Shown here: piece by piece, positions 18,198 through 26,291 of the stretch | How positions within the stretch are numbered: position 1 is the stretch's first letter | Layout of the letters: every line of letters starts with the position of its first letter | DNA from: Mediterraneibacter massiliensis | GTDB taxonomy: Bacteria > Bacillota > Clostridia > Lachnospirales > Lachnospiraceae | Direction of reading: 5' to 3' | Assembly (NCBI RefSeq): GCF_001487105.1 | Contig: NZ_LN913001.1 | Span: forward strand, 1,629,902-1,693,901 | DNA: 64,000 nucleotides | The notes under the pieces: model-generated | The model's database searches: none | What the model was told of the DNA's origin: nothing | What the model saw: the letters and a program-made list of their open reading frames with translations, nothing else | Program-made: the position numbers and the translations under genes

Positions 18198-18267
18198 AAG
18201 TCATATAGAAACATGTTGTTTTGCCGTCTGGCTAATACGGCATTGTTCGGTAAAGGAGATGACTGGT

Positions 18268-18915
18268 ATGAAGACAAACACGATTATTACCATAGGACGT
18301 GAATATGGAAGTGCCGGAAGAGAGATTGGCTATAAAGTTGCTGATTATTTCGGAATCAAACTTTATGATAAAGAGATGTTGGCACGTGCCGCAAAGGAGA
18401 GCGGTATCTGCGAAGAAATTTTTGAGACACATGATGAAAGACCTACAAATAGTTTTTTATATTCTCTTGTGATGGATACATATTCCATGGGTTATTCCGG
18501 CAATACGTACACCGACATGCCGATCAATCACAAAGTTTTTTTAGCACAGTTTGATGCAATCAAGAAGATCGCAGATGAGGGGCCATGTATTCTGGTAGGC
18601 AGATGTGCGGATTATGCGTTGGAATCTTATAAGAATGTCGTAAGCGTATTTATCCACGCCGATATGGACGCGCGGATACGGCGGATTGCACGTATCTATG
18701 ATCTGACAGATGCAAAAGCGAAAGAAATGATCATAAAGACGGATAAAAAGCGTGCAAGCTATTATAATTATTACACAAATAAAAAATGGTCCAATGCAGA
18801 CAGTTATGAGCTCTGCCTAAACAGTTCGGAACTTGGAATAGAGGGAACAGCAAAAGTGCTCGAACAATATATTGCGTTGAAGGAGTCAATCCCAACAGCA
18901 GAACGTAAAGTATGA
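18268..18915 (+). CDS. Cytidylate-kinase-like family protein (paralogue 1)
   Basis: 215 residues from ATG 18268 (AAAGGAG at 18252-18258; a longer frame begins at 18169). It opens with the P-loop-like ITIGREYGSAGREIG and has CILVGRCADYAL and KRASYYNYYTNKKW, the pattern of the cytidylate-kinase-like family (AAA_26/Cytidylate_kin2), not of true Cmk. The true substrate is unknown. It has its own promoter and is followed by a long palindrome. A related gene is at 54840-55445. Confidence 0.85.
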   Translation: MKTNTIITIGREYGSAGREIGYKVADYFGIKLYDKEMLARAAKESGICEEIFETHDERPTNSFLYSLVMDTYSMGYSGNTYTDMPINHKVFLAQFDAIKKIADEGPCILVGRCADYALESYKNVVSVFIHADMDARIRRIARIYDLTDAKAKEMIIKTDKKRASYYNYYTNKKWSNADSYELCLNSSELGIEGTAKVLEQYIALKESIPTAERKV

Positions 18916-18950
18916 TAAAATAGATTTGCTTTTTTCTTATATATAAGTGT

Positions 18951-18988
18951 AGAAGGCATAGGAAACCGGCCGGTTTCCTATGCCTTCT
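18951..18988. terminator. 38-base perfect palindrome between convergent genes
   Basis: The arm at 18951-18969 is a perfect inverted copy of 18970-18988, with no loop beyond the centre. It sits between the convergent cytidylate-kinase-like and TtcA-like genes. There is no T tract of note on either side, so intrinsic termination is only inferred from the position. Confidence 0.5.
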
Positions 18989-19004
18989 ATATAATACTTC
19001 GTCT

Positions 19005-19748
19005 TTAAGACTTCCTTTGATTCAGAAGTATACGCTCAGGCCAGCCTTTTATATTTCCATTTAGAATTGCATGGAACATTCTTTCTTTAGCACCCGGATG
19101 TTCCTTTTCAAGATTGTGTAAAAGCTCTTTGGCATACTGTCTTTTTGTATAACCATCCACCGGACATTTACTTTTTACTACTGGAAGATGATATTTATTT
19201 TTAAAGCCGATGACATCTTTTTCTTCCACAAACAAAATCGGACGGATGACTGTCAGATCCATTCGATCCAGATAGGTTTTGGGTGAAAAGGAATAAAATC
19301 TGCCTTCAAATATGAGAGAGAGCAGCATTGTTTCTACTATATCATCCTTGTGATGTGCATAGGCAACTTTATTGCATCCCATTTCTTTAACAGCCTGATT
19401 TAAGGCTCCCTTCCTCATTTTGGCACAGAGAGAGCAGGGGTTAGATTCCTTTCTTATGTCAAACAGTATATGATAAATATCAGAGCTGACGATCTTATAC
19501 GGAATCTGCATCTCATTGCAGAGTACCCGAACGGGACTTAAATCAAAGTCTTTAAACCCCAGATCTACTGAAACCGCGCTTAATTCAAATTTTTTCGGAT
19601 AAAATCGCTTCAGTCCATGAAGTGCGTATAAAAGTGTCAGGCTGTCCTTTCCCCCGGAGATACCCACAGCAATATGATCCCCTTCTTGTATCAGACCATA
19701 TTCATCCACCGCTTTTCTTGTAAAACTTAATAATCTCTGCAGCTGCAT
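19005..19748 (-). CDS. TtcA-like tRNA 2-thiocytidine biosynthesis protein
   Basis: 247 residues from ATG 19748 (GAAAGGAT upstream). An ATG at 19793 is in frame but lies at the predicted transcription start, so it is unlikely. The PP-loop SGGKDSLTLLYAL adenylates a tRNA base before sulfur transfer. CSLC and a later Cys (SKCPVDGYTKR) could bind the iron-sulfur cluster used by TtcA. GCNKVAYAHHKDDIVETMLL is a family hallmark. TilS is the main alternative, but TilS lacks this CxxC pattern. Confidence 0.8.
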   Translation of the reverse strand: MQLQRLLSFTRKAVDEYGLIQEGDHIAVGISGGKDSLTLLYALHGLKRFYPKKFELSAVSVDLGFKDFDLSPVRVLCNEMQIPYKIVSSDIYHILFDIRKESNPCSLCAKMRKGALNQAVKEMGCNKVAYAHHKDDIVETMLLSLIFEGRFYSFSPKTYLDRMDLTVIRPILFVEEKDVIGFKNKYHLPVVKSKCPVDGYTKRQYAKELLHNLEKEHPGAKERMFHAILNGNIKGWPERILLNQRKS

Positions 19749-19799
19749 AGTACTTTTATCCTTTCTTTGCCTTATCCTGTCTTGTACCGTCATTTTTAT

Positions 19800-19828
19800 A
19801 TTATACTGAGAATATAGAAGAAATACAA
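19800..19828 (-). promoter_or_regulatory. Sigma-A promoter of the TtcA-like gene
   Basis: On the minus strand TTGTAT (complement of 19823-19828) and TATAAT (complement of 19800-19805) are 17 bases apart. The predicted start is near 19793, which argues for translation from 19748. Confidence 0.75.
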
Positions 19829-19839
19829 GAAAAAATATC

Positions 19840-20916
19840 TTAGAGCTCCCGCAATTTTACAGCGCCCGCCGCCTGTTTTCTGCGTTCCTCATCGATTGCG
19901 GCATAATGTTTCTTCGTTGTATTGACATCTTTGTGTCCAAGCACATCTGCTACAAGATAAATATCGCCGGTCTCTTTATAAAGGGATGTCCCATACGTAC
20001 TGCGTAGTTTATGTGGCGTAATCTTTTTGTTCGGCGTTACTTGGCGGGCATATTTTTTCACTAGATTTTCGACTGCCTGTACACCGATCCTGCGCCTTTG
20101 TGTAGAAAGGAACAAAGCGTTCTCGTGGCCGGAGAGGGGCGTGACCGCTTTTCTTGTTGTATAAAGATACATCTTTAATGCCTGTTCGACTTCTGTACCA
20201 AAATAAACAACCATTTCATTTCCGCCTTTTCGAGTAACTTTTATTCCATTGTTTTTAAAATCTACATCTTGCAGGTCCAATCCTACGCATTCTGAAACAC
20301 GAATACCTGTGCCAAGCAGAAGTGTAATAATAGCCAAATCACGATTTTTATTTTTTTCATAATAGACCTTTTTTTGTCCTGTCAATTCATCCCCGCCATG
20401 CTCGATATAATCCAGCAGTGAGGCAACCTCATCCGTATCCAAACGGATGATCGCCTTTTCATGCAACTTTGGCATATCCACAAGCAGCGTAGGATTATTC
20501 GAAATAATCTGGTGTTTGAAATAATATCCATAAAAACTGCGCAAAGCAGACATTTTCCGGGCAAGACCCTTTTCTGTATTCGTGATCTGTTTATCCGAGT
20601 CATTTTGATATACTTTTAAATATTCCTGATATTCCTCTATATCAACCGGTTTTAATTTTTCAAGATCCTGTACTATAAACATATCTGCTGTGTAATTTTT
20701 ATAGAGGGGATTATTTTCTATCAAGAAGTGAAAAAATACTCGTATGTCATAAGCATACGAAATTCTCGTTCTTGCCGATGTTGTCGGTTCCACTGCGCGA
20801 AAATAATCTTTTGCAAAAGGCGGAAGCGTTTTTAATATTTCACGCAGTTTTAGTGTATTATCTATATAATTCTGTTCATGATATGTTTTTCTTTTTTTTA
20901 GATTTTTTTCTTCCAC
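19840..20916 (-). CDS. Tyrosine recombinase, XerC/XerD-like
   Basis: 358 residues. An N-terminal SAM-like core-binding domain (about 35-140) and a complete C-terminal catalytic domain are present: Arg in GTGIRVSE, Lys in TRKGGN, HKLRS, GHKD and the nucleophile in HYAAIDEERR. The location beside lexA and lack of att-like repeats or phage genes suggest a resident recombinase rather than a mobile-element integrase. Whether it is the dif-specific Xer protein cannot be told here. AAGGAGG precedes the ATG. Confidence 0.85.
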   Translation of the reverse strand: MEEKNLKKRKTYHEQNYIDNTLKLREILKTLPPFAKDYFRAVEPTTSARTRISYAYDIRVFFHFLIENNPLYKNYTADMFIVQDLEKLKPVDIEEYQEYLKVYQNDSDKQITNTEKGLARKMSALRSFYGYYFKHQIISNNPTLLVDMPKLHEKAIIRLDTDEVASLLDYIEHGGDELTGQKKVYYEKNKNRDLAIITLLLGTGIRVSECVGLDLQDVDFKNNGIKVTRKGGNEMVVYFGTEVEQALKMYLYTTRKAVTPLSGHENALFLSTQRRRIGVQAVENLVKKYARQVTPNKKITPHKLRSTYGTSLYKETGDIYLVADVLGHKDVNTTKKHYAAIDEERRKQAAGAVKLREL

Positions 20917-20945
20917 ATTATGAACCTCCTTTTAATATAGTATGT

Positions 20946-20974
20946 ATCATACCATGTATTGGTTTTAATGTCTA
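20946..20974 (-). promoter_or_regulatory. Putative promoter of the tyrosine recombinase gene
   Basis: Minus-strand TAGACA (complement of 20969-20974) and TATGAT (complement of 20946-20951), 17 bases apart, about 30 bases upstream of the start codon. Confidence 0.6.
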
Positions 20975-21073
20975 TATCTATTTGAAAAATCAGTATTTGT
21001 CGTATAGATATATATTATTTATATTCTCATCTTTTTCACGAGTACATAGGAATTCAAGGTCTATCTGCGTAAA

Positions 21074-21105
21074 TGCGGCAGTCAGAATCCTTTCTGACTG
21101 CCGCA
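21074..21105 (-). terminator. Hairpin downstream of the LysM gene
   Basis: 14-base perfect arms (21074-21087 and 21092-21105) with a 4-base loop, GC-rich. A second weaker hairpin (21119-21148) lies just before it. They follow the LysM gene on the minus strand. The T tract is short. Confidence 0.6.
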
Positions 21106-21165
21106 GGGTGAGTTTTATATATCAATACATAGGGATGTATATTGATATCGTAAATAAAATTACCT

Positions 21166-21483
21166 CTATTGGACAAAGGTTGTATCGTTATAGGCGATCA
21201 TCAAATTCTCACCTGCATGAATTTCATCTGAAGTTAAGGAATTCAATTCTTTTAACAGATCTATATATTCTTCAACAGAATGACAGTCTGAAGTCATATT
21301 TTCCTCAGCGATATCCCAAAGTGTATCGCCTTGTTCAATAACAATACTTTTATAATATGTGTATTCCACAGGTTCTTCTATCTGGTTTCCGTGTGCAGAA
21401 ACAAAAAAGGTATTGAACAATAAACAGCTTGCTACAATCAGCATCACTCCTACTAATACATAATTTCTTACTTGTCTGTTCAT
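21166..21483 (-). CDS. YneA-like LysM protein, probable SOS cell-division suppressor
   Basis: 105 residues from ATG 21483, with GGGGGGAT seven bases upstream. One membrane helix at about residues 8-28 is followed by a LysM domain (IVIEQGDTLWDIAEENM to IHAGENLMIAY) outside the cell. The size, design, divergent orientation to lexA and SOS boxes in its promoter match B. subtilis YneA, which delays septation during DNA damage. Sequence identity to YneA is not something I can measure here; the assignment rests on architecture and context. Confidence 0.8.
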   Translation of the reverse strand: MNRQVRNYVLVGVMLIVASCLLFNTFFVSAHGNQIEEPVEYTYYKSIVIEQGDTLWDIAEENMTSDCHSVEEYIDLLKELNSLTSDEIHAGENLMIAYNDTTFVQ

Positions 21484-21518
21484 ACAATTTATCCCCCCGT
21501 AATACATGATCAAATATG

Positions 21519-21532
21519 CGAACAACTGTTCT
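21519..21532. promoter_or_regulatory. LexA (SOS) box 1
   Basis: CGAACAACTGTTCT keeps both GAAC and GTTC half sites of the Gram-positive SOS box with the 4-base spacer. It lies just downstream of the -10 of the yneA-like promoter. Confidence 0.9.
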
Positions 21533-21545
21533 GTTGTGTATTTTT

Positions 21546-21574
21546 ATTATAGTATGCGAACAGATGTTTGTCAA
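21546..21574 (-). promoter_or_regulatory. Sigma-A promoter of the yneA-like gene
   Basis: Perfect consensus on the minus strand: TTGACA (complement of 21569-21574), 17 bases, TATAAT (complement of 21546-21551). SOS box 2 sits in the spacer, so LexA binding would block it directly. Confidence 0.92.
21557..21570. promoter_or_regulatory. LexA (SOS) box 2
   Basis: CGAACAGATGTTTG has one change from GAAC-N4-GTTC (the final C is T). It lies between the -35 and -10 of the yneA-like promoter. Confidence 0.85.
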
Positions 21575-21592
21575 TAATATTCTTAAAAAAAT

Positions 21593-21606
21593 CGAACATA
21601 TTTTCG
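21593..21606. promoter_or_regulatory. Weak LexA box 3, upstream of lexA
   Basis: CGAACATATTTTCG keeps the GAAC half; the other half is TTTC. It is 11 bases upstream of the lexA -35. A still weaker copy (GCAACAAGTGTTTGC) at 21606-21620 overlaps that -35. They probably mediate lexA autoregulation. Confidence 0.5.
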
Positions 21607-21616
21607 CAACAAGTGT

Positions 21617-21645
21617 TTGCTTTTTTATTTAAGCTATGCTATTAT
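21617..21645 (+). promoter_or_regulatory. Sigma-A promoter of lexA
   Basis: TTGCTT at 21617-21622 and TATTAT at 21640-21645 with a 17-base spacer, about 38 bases upstream of the lexA ATG. Confidence 0.7.
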
Positions 21646-21682
21646 ATTAAAAAGATTAGATTGATTTATGAGGAGGAATTTC

Positions 21683-22297
21683 ATGTCACAGGGGAAAATC
21701 AGTAAAAAGCAGTTAGAAATTTTAGAATATATCAAAGCGCAGATATTAGAGCGCGGTTTTCCGCCTGCTGTCCGGGAAATATGCGAGGCAGTCCATCTGA
21801 AATCCACCTCATCTGTACACTCCCATCTGGAGACTTTGGAGAAAAATGGATATATCCGACGTGATCCCACAAAGCCAAGAGCCATTGAGATTTTAGACGA
21901 CACTTTCAATCTGACCCGTCGTGAGTTGGTCAATGTTCCTATTATAGGACAGGTTGCTGCGGGAGAGCCCATTCTTGCCCAGGAAAATATTGAAAATTAT
22001 TTTCCGATTCCCGCGGAGATCATGCCGAACAAGCAAACTTTTCTGCTTAAAGTAAAAGGGGAAAGTATGATCAATGCCGGAATTTTAGATGGTGATATGG
22101 TTCTAGTTGAAGAAGCACATACTGCTTCCAACGGCGATATGGTCGTTGCACTGATCGAGGATGGTGCGACTGTAAAGACATTTTATAAGGAAGAAGGCGT
22201 ATTTCGTCTTCAACCGGAAAATGATACGATGGATCCTATTATTGTCAAAGAATTAATGATATTAGGAAAAGTAATCGGTGTATTCCGTTTTTTCTAA
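21683..22297 (+). CDS. lexA: SOS repressor LexA
   Basis: 204 residues from ATG 21683 (GAGGAGG at 21670-21676). The N-terminal winged helix (residues 8-70, with STSSVHSHLETLEKNGYIRR) binds SOS boxes. The autocleavage site is Ala93-Gly94, and the catalytic dyad is Ser128 (KGESM) and Lys165, with the same 37-residue spacing as in E. coli LexA. RecA filaments trigger self-cleavage. It is divergent from the yneA-like gene, as in B. subtilis. Confidence 0.97.
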   Translation: MSQGKISKKQLEILEYIKAQILERGFPPAVREICEAVHLKSTSSVHSHLETLEKNGYIRRDPTKPRAIEILDDTFNLTRRELVNVPIIGQVAAGEPILAQENIENYFPIPAEIMPNKQTFLLKVKGESMINAGILDGDMVLVEEAHTASNGDMVVALIEDGATVKTFYKEEGVFRLQPENDTMDPIIVKELMILGKVIGVFRFF

Positions 22298-22320
22298 ATA
22301 TATTCTGCATAAGCAGCTAT

Positions 22321-22370
22321 AAAATAATAAACGCGGAAGAGCTTTATAATTCTTCCGCGTTTATTATTTT
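22321..22370. terminator. Bidirectional terminator between lexA and rsfS
   Basis: A 20-base perfect stem (22321-22340 with 22351-22370) and a 10-base loop, A-rich on the left and T-rich on the right. It contains the last codons and stop of rsfS, so it ends both convergent units. Confidence 0.9.
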
Positions 22371-22694
22371 TCCGTCACGCCATATTCTTTCCAGATTATA
22401 GAAAAGACGGTTTTCTTTATCAAAAATATGAACAATGATATCACCGAAATCCAACAGCACCCAGTTTCCTGCCTGATATCCTTCCCTCTGTTTCACCGAA
22501 TAGCCTGCTTTGTAAAGGGTTTCCTCTACATTTTCAACAAGGGCACGTACCTGATTGTCACTGCTTCCGGTAGCGATCAAAAAATAGTCTGCCATAATAG
22601 AGATTTCTCGAATATCGATGATCTGTATATCTTCGCCTTTTTTTTCATCCAGCGCCTGCCACGCAAGACGCGCCATTTCTTTTCCATATTCCAT
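22344..22694 (-). CDS. rsfS: Ribosomal silencing factor RsfS
   Basis: 116 residues, the usual length. The RsfS/Iojap fold shows IQIIDIREISIMADYFLIATGSSDNQVRAL (segment about residues 24-53), then GNWVLLDFGDIIVHIF. RsfS binds L14 on the large subunit and prevents joining with the 30S in starvation. Its last codons form one arm of the terminator hairpin. It follows yqeK and nadD, the standard order. Confidence 0.95.
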   Translation of the reverse strand: MEYGKEMARLAWQALDEKKGEDIQIIDIREISIMADYFLIATGSSDNQVRALVENVEETLYKAGYSVKQREGYQAGNWVLLDFGDIIVHIFDKENRLFYNLERIWRDGKIINAEEL

Positions 22695-22721
22695 AGTTTG
22701 TTCTTCTGCCTCCTATTTATT

Positions 22722-23303
22722 TTATGTAAATATTTTTTCATCGTTGTAATATTCATAGGTTTTTATCGTCAGCTTATCGATAGGTTTTCCTGCCATCTTC
22801 AAATATTTGATCGTTCCTTTAGCCGCCAATGCTACTGCCCTATCAAGATCGGTAAATGCCGCTCTTCTAATTTTTGACAAGCCCGGTATTTCTTTTCTGC
22901 CTGGCTCAATATAATCTGCAATATAGATGATTTTTTCTAAAAGCGACATGCCTGGCTGCCCGGTTGTATGATAACGAATTGCAGATAAAACTGCCCCATC
23001 TGTTATCCCATACTCATGTTTTGCCAGATAGGCGCCTAGTTTTGCATGTGCCAAGGAAGGCATCTGTATTTCTGCCTCGGAAAGCACGATATGTTTCTCA
23101 TGGCAGCGCTTTATCTGTTCGTCTAAAGAGCCATATTTAGCACAGTCATGCAAAAGTCCTGCAAGCATTGCCTGATGTATATCTGCATCATGACACATGG
23201 CTAAAGAAGCGGCGGTATACATCACTCCTACCGTATGTTCATAACGTTCTTTCTTTAATTGATTTTTTAGACGGTTTTGTATAGTCTGATATTCCTCTTT
23301 CAT
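22722..23303 (-). CDS. yqeK: YqeK HD-domain hydrolase
   Basis: 193 residues from ATG 23303 (GGCAGGAAAC upstream). An HD domain: His in ERYEHTVGVMYTA, HD in LAGLLHDCAKY, then IRYHTTGQPGMSLLEKIIYI and ADYIEPGR. The family hydrolyses diadenosine tetraphosphate symmetrically to ADP in Firmicutes. It sits between nadD and rsfS, 13 bases after nadD. Confidence 0.92.
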   Translation of the reverse strand: MKEEYQTIQNRLKNQLKKERYEHTVGVMYTAASLAMCHDADIHQAMLAGLLHDCAKYGSLDEQIKRCHEKHIVLSEAEIQMPSLAHAKLGAYLAKHEYGITDGAVLSAIRYHTTGQPGMSLLEKIIYIADYIEPGRKEIPGLSKIRRAAFTDLDRAVALAAKGTIKYLKMAGKPIDKLTIKTYEYYNDEKIFT

Positions 23304-23316
23304 TTTGTTTCCTGCC

Positions 23317-23940
23317 TTATTCTCTGTATAGCTGATTCTGACCAATGTACTCTACTACAGGATCCGGCACCATATAGTGGATGCTTAAGTTCTTTGCAGC
23401 TCTCTCACGTATCGTCGTAGAAGAAATTTCTAAAAGAGGAGCTCGCAAAAGCTCGATCCTTGCGCCATACTTTTCAGAAAGATACGCAATCTGCTGTTCC
23501 ATATCCTTTACATCCTTATCATCGCGCATTGCTGCCAGGATCGTACACGTAGGAAAGATTTCTTTAAAATATCTCCATTGTTCTATGGCAAAAAGAGAAT
23601 CTGCCCCTAAAATAAAATAAAAGCTATCTTCCGGATATTCTATGTTCAATTCCCGCATAGTCTGATACGTATAAGAATGTTTTACGGCAGATGCTTCGTG
23701 CAGACATAATTTAAAATGCGGTACACCGCAGATAGCACGGCGTACCATTTCTACTCGCTGCCGCAGGGCTTTTTCATCGTCTGCTTTATCCTTGTGCACA
23801 GTCGTATCCTTATGAGGTGGATTTCCATTTGGCATAAACCAGATCTCATCTAATCCAAAATCTTCATAGGCAAATTCTCCAAGCAAAAGATGCCCTATAT
23901 GGATAGGGTCAAAGGTTCCTCCCATTATTCCTATTTTCAT
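23317..23940 (-). CDS. nadD: Nicotinate-nucleotide adenylyltransferase
   Basis: 207 residues. The nucleotidyltransferase motif GGTFDPIHIGHLLLGEFA opens the protein and the C-terminal ISSTTIRERAAKN binds ATP. FYFILGADSLFAIEQW is typical of NadD. It transfers AMP to nicotinate mononucleotide in NAD synthesis. The gene follows yhbY and precedes yqeK. Confidence 0.95.
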   Translation of the reverse strand: MKIGIMGGTFDPIHIGHLLLGEFAYEDFGLDEIWFMPNGNPPHKDTTVHKDKADDEKALRQRVEMVRRAICGVPHFKLCLHEASAVKHSYTYQTMRELNIEYPEDSFYFILGADSLFAIEQWRYFKEIFPTCTILAAMRDDKDVKDMEQQIAYLSEKYGARIELLRAPLLEISSTTIRERAAKNLSIHYMVPDPVVEYIGQNQLYRE

Positions 23941-23964
23941 ATTTTCACCTTTTCTTATTCTTGC

Positions 23965-24255
23965 TTATGGCAAAATGATTCTTTTCTTATTCTCTTTCCC
24001 TTCTTTATACAGAACGATTTTCTTTCCGATCACCTGTACAACCTGCGCATGTGTACGCTCTGCCAGTATCTGTGCCAGTTCTTTAGGGTCATCCCCACAA
24101 TTTTGCAATACACTTAATTTTATCAGTTCTCTTGCCTCCAAAGCCTCAGCAACCGCCTGCGTGAGCCCTGGGGTCATACTGGCCTTTCCAATCTGAAACA
24201 CGGGCTCCATTGTCATTGCAAGACTTTTAAGATAGGCTCTTTGTTTTGTCGTCAT
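23965..24255 (-). CDS. yhbY: YhbY family CRM-domain RNA-binding protein
   Basis: 96 residues, a single CRM domain: the start QRAYLKSLAMTMEPVFQIGK is the family signature, then ALEARELIKL and VVQVIGKKIVLYKE. YhbY binds large-subunit precursors and helps ribosome assembly. It lies between obg and nadD. Confidence 0.92.
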   Translation of the reverse strand: MTTKQRAYLKSLAMTMEPVFQIGKASMTPGLTQAVAEALEARELIKLSVLQNCGDDPKELAQILAERTHAQVVQVIGKKIVLYKEGKENKKRIILP

Positions 24256-24273
24256 TTTTTCTTCTCCTGTGTT

Positions 24274-25557
24274 CTACTTATAATAATCAAATTGCAGGCC
24301 ATACATTTTTACCGTGTCGCCCTCTTGTATACCTGCCTGTTCAAGTTCTTCCAAAATGCCCGTATCCTTTAAAAATTTTTGAAAAAATGCAAAGCCTTTT
24401 TCAGAATCTAAATTCGTATATCCGAGCATTTTTTCAATCTTAGGCCCTTCCACTACATACATGCCGTCTTCCTTTTCTACTGTATAGGGGAGATCTTCAT
24501 AAATCAGTTCATCCTCTGGGAAATATTCTTGCGCAAATATAATGGGGGTACTGTCCATAGATTCCAGCTGCTTACTTACATAGTAGAGCAGATCTGAAAT
24601 ACCCTGCCCAGAAACTCCGGAGATAGGAAATACCGGGATTCCCTTCGGTTCAAATTGTTTTTTCAGACGTTCAATCGGACTTTCTTCAATATCATAGATC
24701 AAATCGGTCTTATTTGCAGCAATCACCTGCGGACGCATTGCAATATCGGGATTATATGCTTTTAATTCTGCATTGATCTTATAAATATCTTCTACTGGAT
24801 CACGCCCTTCAGTACCGGCAGCATCTACAACATGTATGATTAATTTTGTCCGTTCGATATGACGCAGGAATTGGTGCCCTAATCCCACTCCTTCTGAGGC
24901 TCCTTCTATCAGTCCGGGAATATCCGCCATCACAAACCCTTTTGCTCCTTCTAGATCCACGACTCCTAAGTTCGGATTCAAAGTCGTAAAATGATAGTTG
25001 GCAATTTTAGGTTCTGCATTTGTAACACGAGAAAGCAGCGTAGATTTTCCAACATTGGGAAAGCCAACCAATCCTACATCGGCGATCACTTTCAATTCTA
25101 ACAGAACTTCCAATTCCATGGCAGGCTGCCCCGGTTGGGCATATTTGGGAACTTGCATGGTTGCCGTGGCAAAATGTTGATTTCCCAATCCGCCTTTTCC
25201 GCCTTTCAACACGATCTGTCTCTTATTATCGCCGGACATATCGGCTATGACTTTTCCAGTCTTTGCCTCTTTGATAACAGTCCCTTCCGGAACATACAGG
25301 ATCAGATCTTTTCCATTTTTTCCGTGACATTTTCTTTTTCCGCCTTCTTCTCCATCCCCAGCTGCATATTTCCTTTTATGTCTAAAGTCTACCAATGTGT
25401 TCAGACCTTTATCTATCTCAAAAATCAAATCACCGCCGTCACCGCCGTCACCGCCGTCTGGGCCTCCATTTGGAACATATAACTCTCTTCTGAAACTGCA
25501 GTGACCATTGCCGCCGTTTCCGGATCTGATAAATATTTTTGCTCTGTCTGCAAACAT
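24274..25557 (-). CDS. obg: Ribosome-assembly GTPase Obg/CgtA
   Basis: 427 residues from ATG 25557 (AAAAGGAG upstream); a longer frame reaches 25614 but has no support. The glycine-rich Obg domain (about 1-157) includes PNGGPDGGDGGDGGD, encoded by a run of near-identical 9-base units. The GTPase domain has GFPNVGKSTLL (G1) and DIPGLIEGASEG (G3). A C-terminal OCT domain ends at about residue 427. It acts in 50S assembly and stress signalling. It follows rpmA, the usual arrangement. Confidence 0.96.
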   Translation of the reverse strand: MFADRAKIFIRSGNGGNGHCSFRRELYVPNGGPDGGDGGDGGDLIFEIDKGLNTLVDFRHKRKYAAGDGEEGGKRKCHGKNGKDLILYVPEGTVIKEAKTGKVIADMSGDNKRQIVLKGGKGGLGNQHFATATMQVPKYAQPGQPAMELEVLLELKVIADVGLVGFPNVGKSTLLSRVTNAEPKIANYHFTTLNPNLGVVDLEGAKGFVMADIPGLIEGASEGVGLGHQFLRHIERTKLIIHVVDAAGTEGRDPVEDIYKINAELKAYNPDIAMRPQVIAANKTDLIYDIEESPIERLKKQFEPKGIPVFPISGVSGQGISDLLYYVSKQLESMDSTPIIFAQEYFPEDELIYEDLPYTVEKEDGMYVVEGPKIEKMLGYTNLDSEKGFAFFQKFLKDTGILEELEQAGIQEGDTVKMYGLQFDYYK

Positions 25558-25616
25558 ATATACTCCTTTTTTATCGCTGTTTTTCGTTAGTTTCCTCTGT
25601 CTAAAAAATATCACAA

Positions 25617-25643
25617 AAGCCCCAGACCGAAAGTCTGAGGCTT
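25617..25643 (-). terminator. Hairpin between rpmA and obg
   Basis: 11-base arms (25617-25627 and 25633-25643) with one mismatch and a 5-base loop. On the minus strand TTTT follows directly. It may reduce read-through from the ribosomal protein genes into obg. No separate obg promoter is evident. Confidence 0.65.
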
Positions 25644-25656
25644 CACTGCTATACTA

Positions 25657-25941
25657 TTATTCAGCCACTGGATAGATAGAAACCTGTTTCTTATCTCTTC
25701 CTTTTCTTTCATATCTTACGACACCGTCTACTAATGCAAATAAAGTATCGTCGCCGCCGCGTCCCACATTCACACCTGGGTGGATTCTTGTTCCGCGCTG
25801 TCTGTAAAGGATATTTCCAGCTTTTACAAACTGTCCGTCTGCTCTCTTCGCTCCTAATCTTTTTGACTCGGAATCACGTCCGTTCTTGGAAGAACCAACT
25901 CCTTTTTTATGAGCAAAAAACTGAAGGTTCATTTTCATCAT
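25657..25941 (-). CDS. rpmA: 50S ribosomal protein L27 (with cleaved N-terminal extension)
   Basis: 94 residues. The N-terminus [13 protein letters not shown] carries the Firmicute-type extension that ends in Phe-Phe before AHKKG. By established work in Staphylococcus this is removed by the Prp protease, which is encoded in the adjacent gene. The mature protein reaches the peptidyl-transferase centre. The C-terminal body ([20 protein letters not shown], then [18 protein letters not shown]) is canonical. GGAGGTG lies eight bases before ATG 25941. Confidence 0.97.
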   Translation of the reverse strand: MMKMNLQFFAHKKGVGSSKNGRDSESKRLGAKRADGQFVKAGNILYRQRGTRIHPGVNVGRGGDDTLFALVDGVVRYERKGRDKKQVSIYPVAE

Positions 25942-25946
25942 AGTAT

Positions 25947-26282
25947 TTACACCTCCTTGAAAATTATGTCAATATATGAATGATACTCATCGCTGTCCTC
26001 TATCTCTTCTATGCCGAGAATCATCGAGTCCAGCAAAAGCTGTGCGTCATGTGAGGGAACATCTAAAAAACGAAATTCAATTTTTCCTTCTTTTTCATCT
26101 GACACAAAACACGTTCTGTCAGAAGTCAGCCTTTCAATTGAATTTACCAGATTAATGACTAGCGCTGACACTGCAGCACAGACAATATCCTGTCCGCTTT
26201 CACTAAAATCTGCGTGTCCTTCTGTATCAAACCCCACATATTCATGCTTCTTATTTTTGTATACTGTAATCTGGATCATCAA
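25947..26282 (-). CDS. prp: Ribosomal-processing cysteine protease Prp
   Basis: 111 residues. The catalytic His lies in FDTEGHADF and the Cys in [19 protein letters not shown], the two family motifs of Prp (YsxB). Prp removes the N-terminal extension of L27, whose gene starts 5 bases downstream. Placement between rplU and rpmA is conserved in Firmicutes. Confidence 0.94.
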   Translation of the reverse strand: MMIQITVYKNKKHEYVGFDTEGHADFSESGQDIVCAAVSALVINLVNSIERLTSDRTCFVSDEKEGKIEFRFLDVPSHDAQLLLDSMILGIEEIEDSDEYHSYIDIIFKEV

Positions 26283-26291
26283 AACACCTGA

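Noticed and set aside
19749..19793. Longer N-terminus of the TtcA-like protein
   Set aside because: The upstream ATG coincides with the predicted transcription start, and a ribosome site precedes ATG 19748.
19840..20916. Tyrosine recombinase as the integrase of a mobile element
   Set aside because: No att repeats, cargo, or phage genes are near; it has a normal promoter and sits by lexA. It is better read as a resident Xer-type protein.
25430..25460. Tandem 9-base repeats (caccgccgt type)
   Set aside because: They encode the glycine-rich GGDGGDGGD loop of Obg and are a coding feature, not a separate repeat element.
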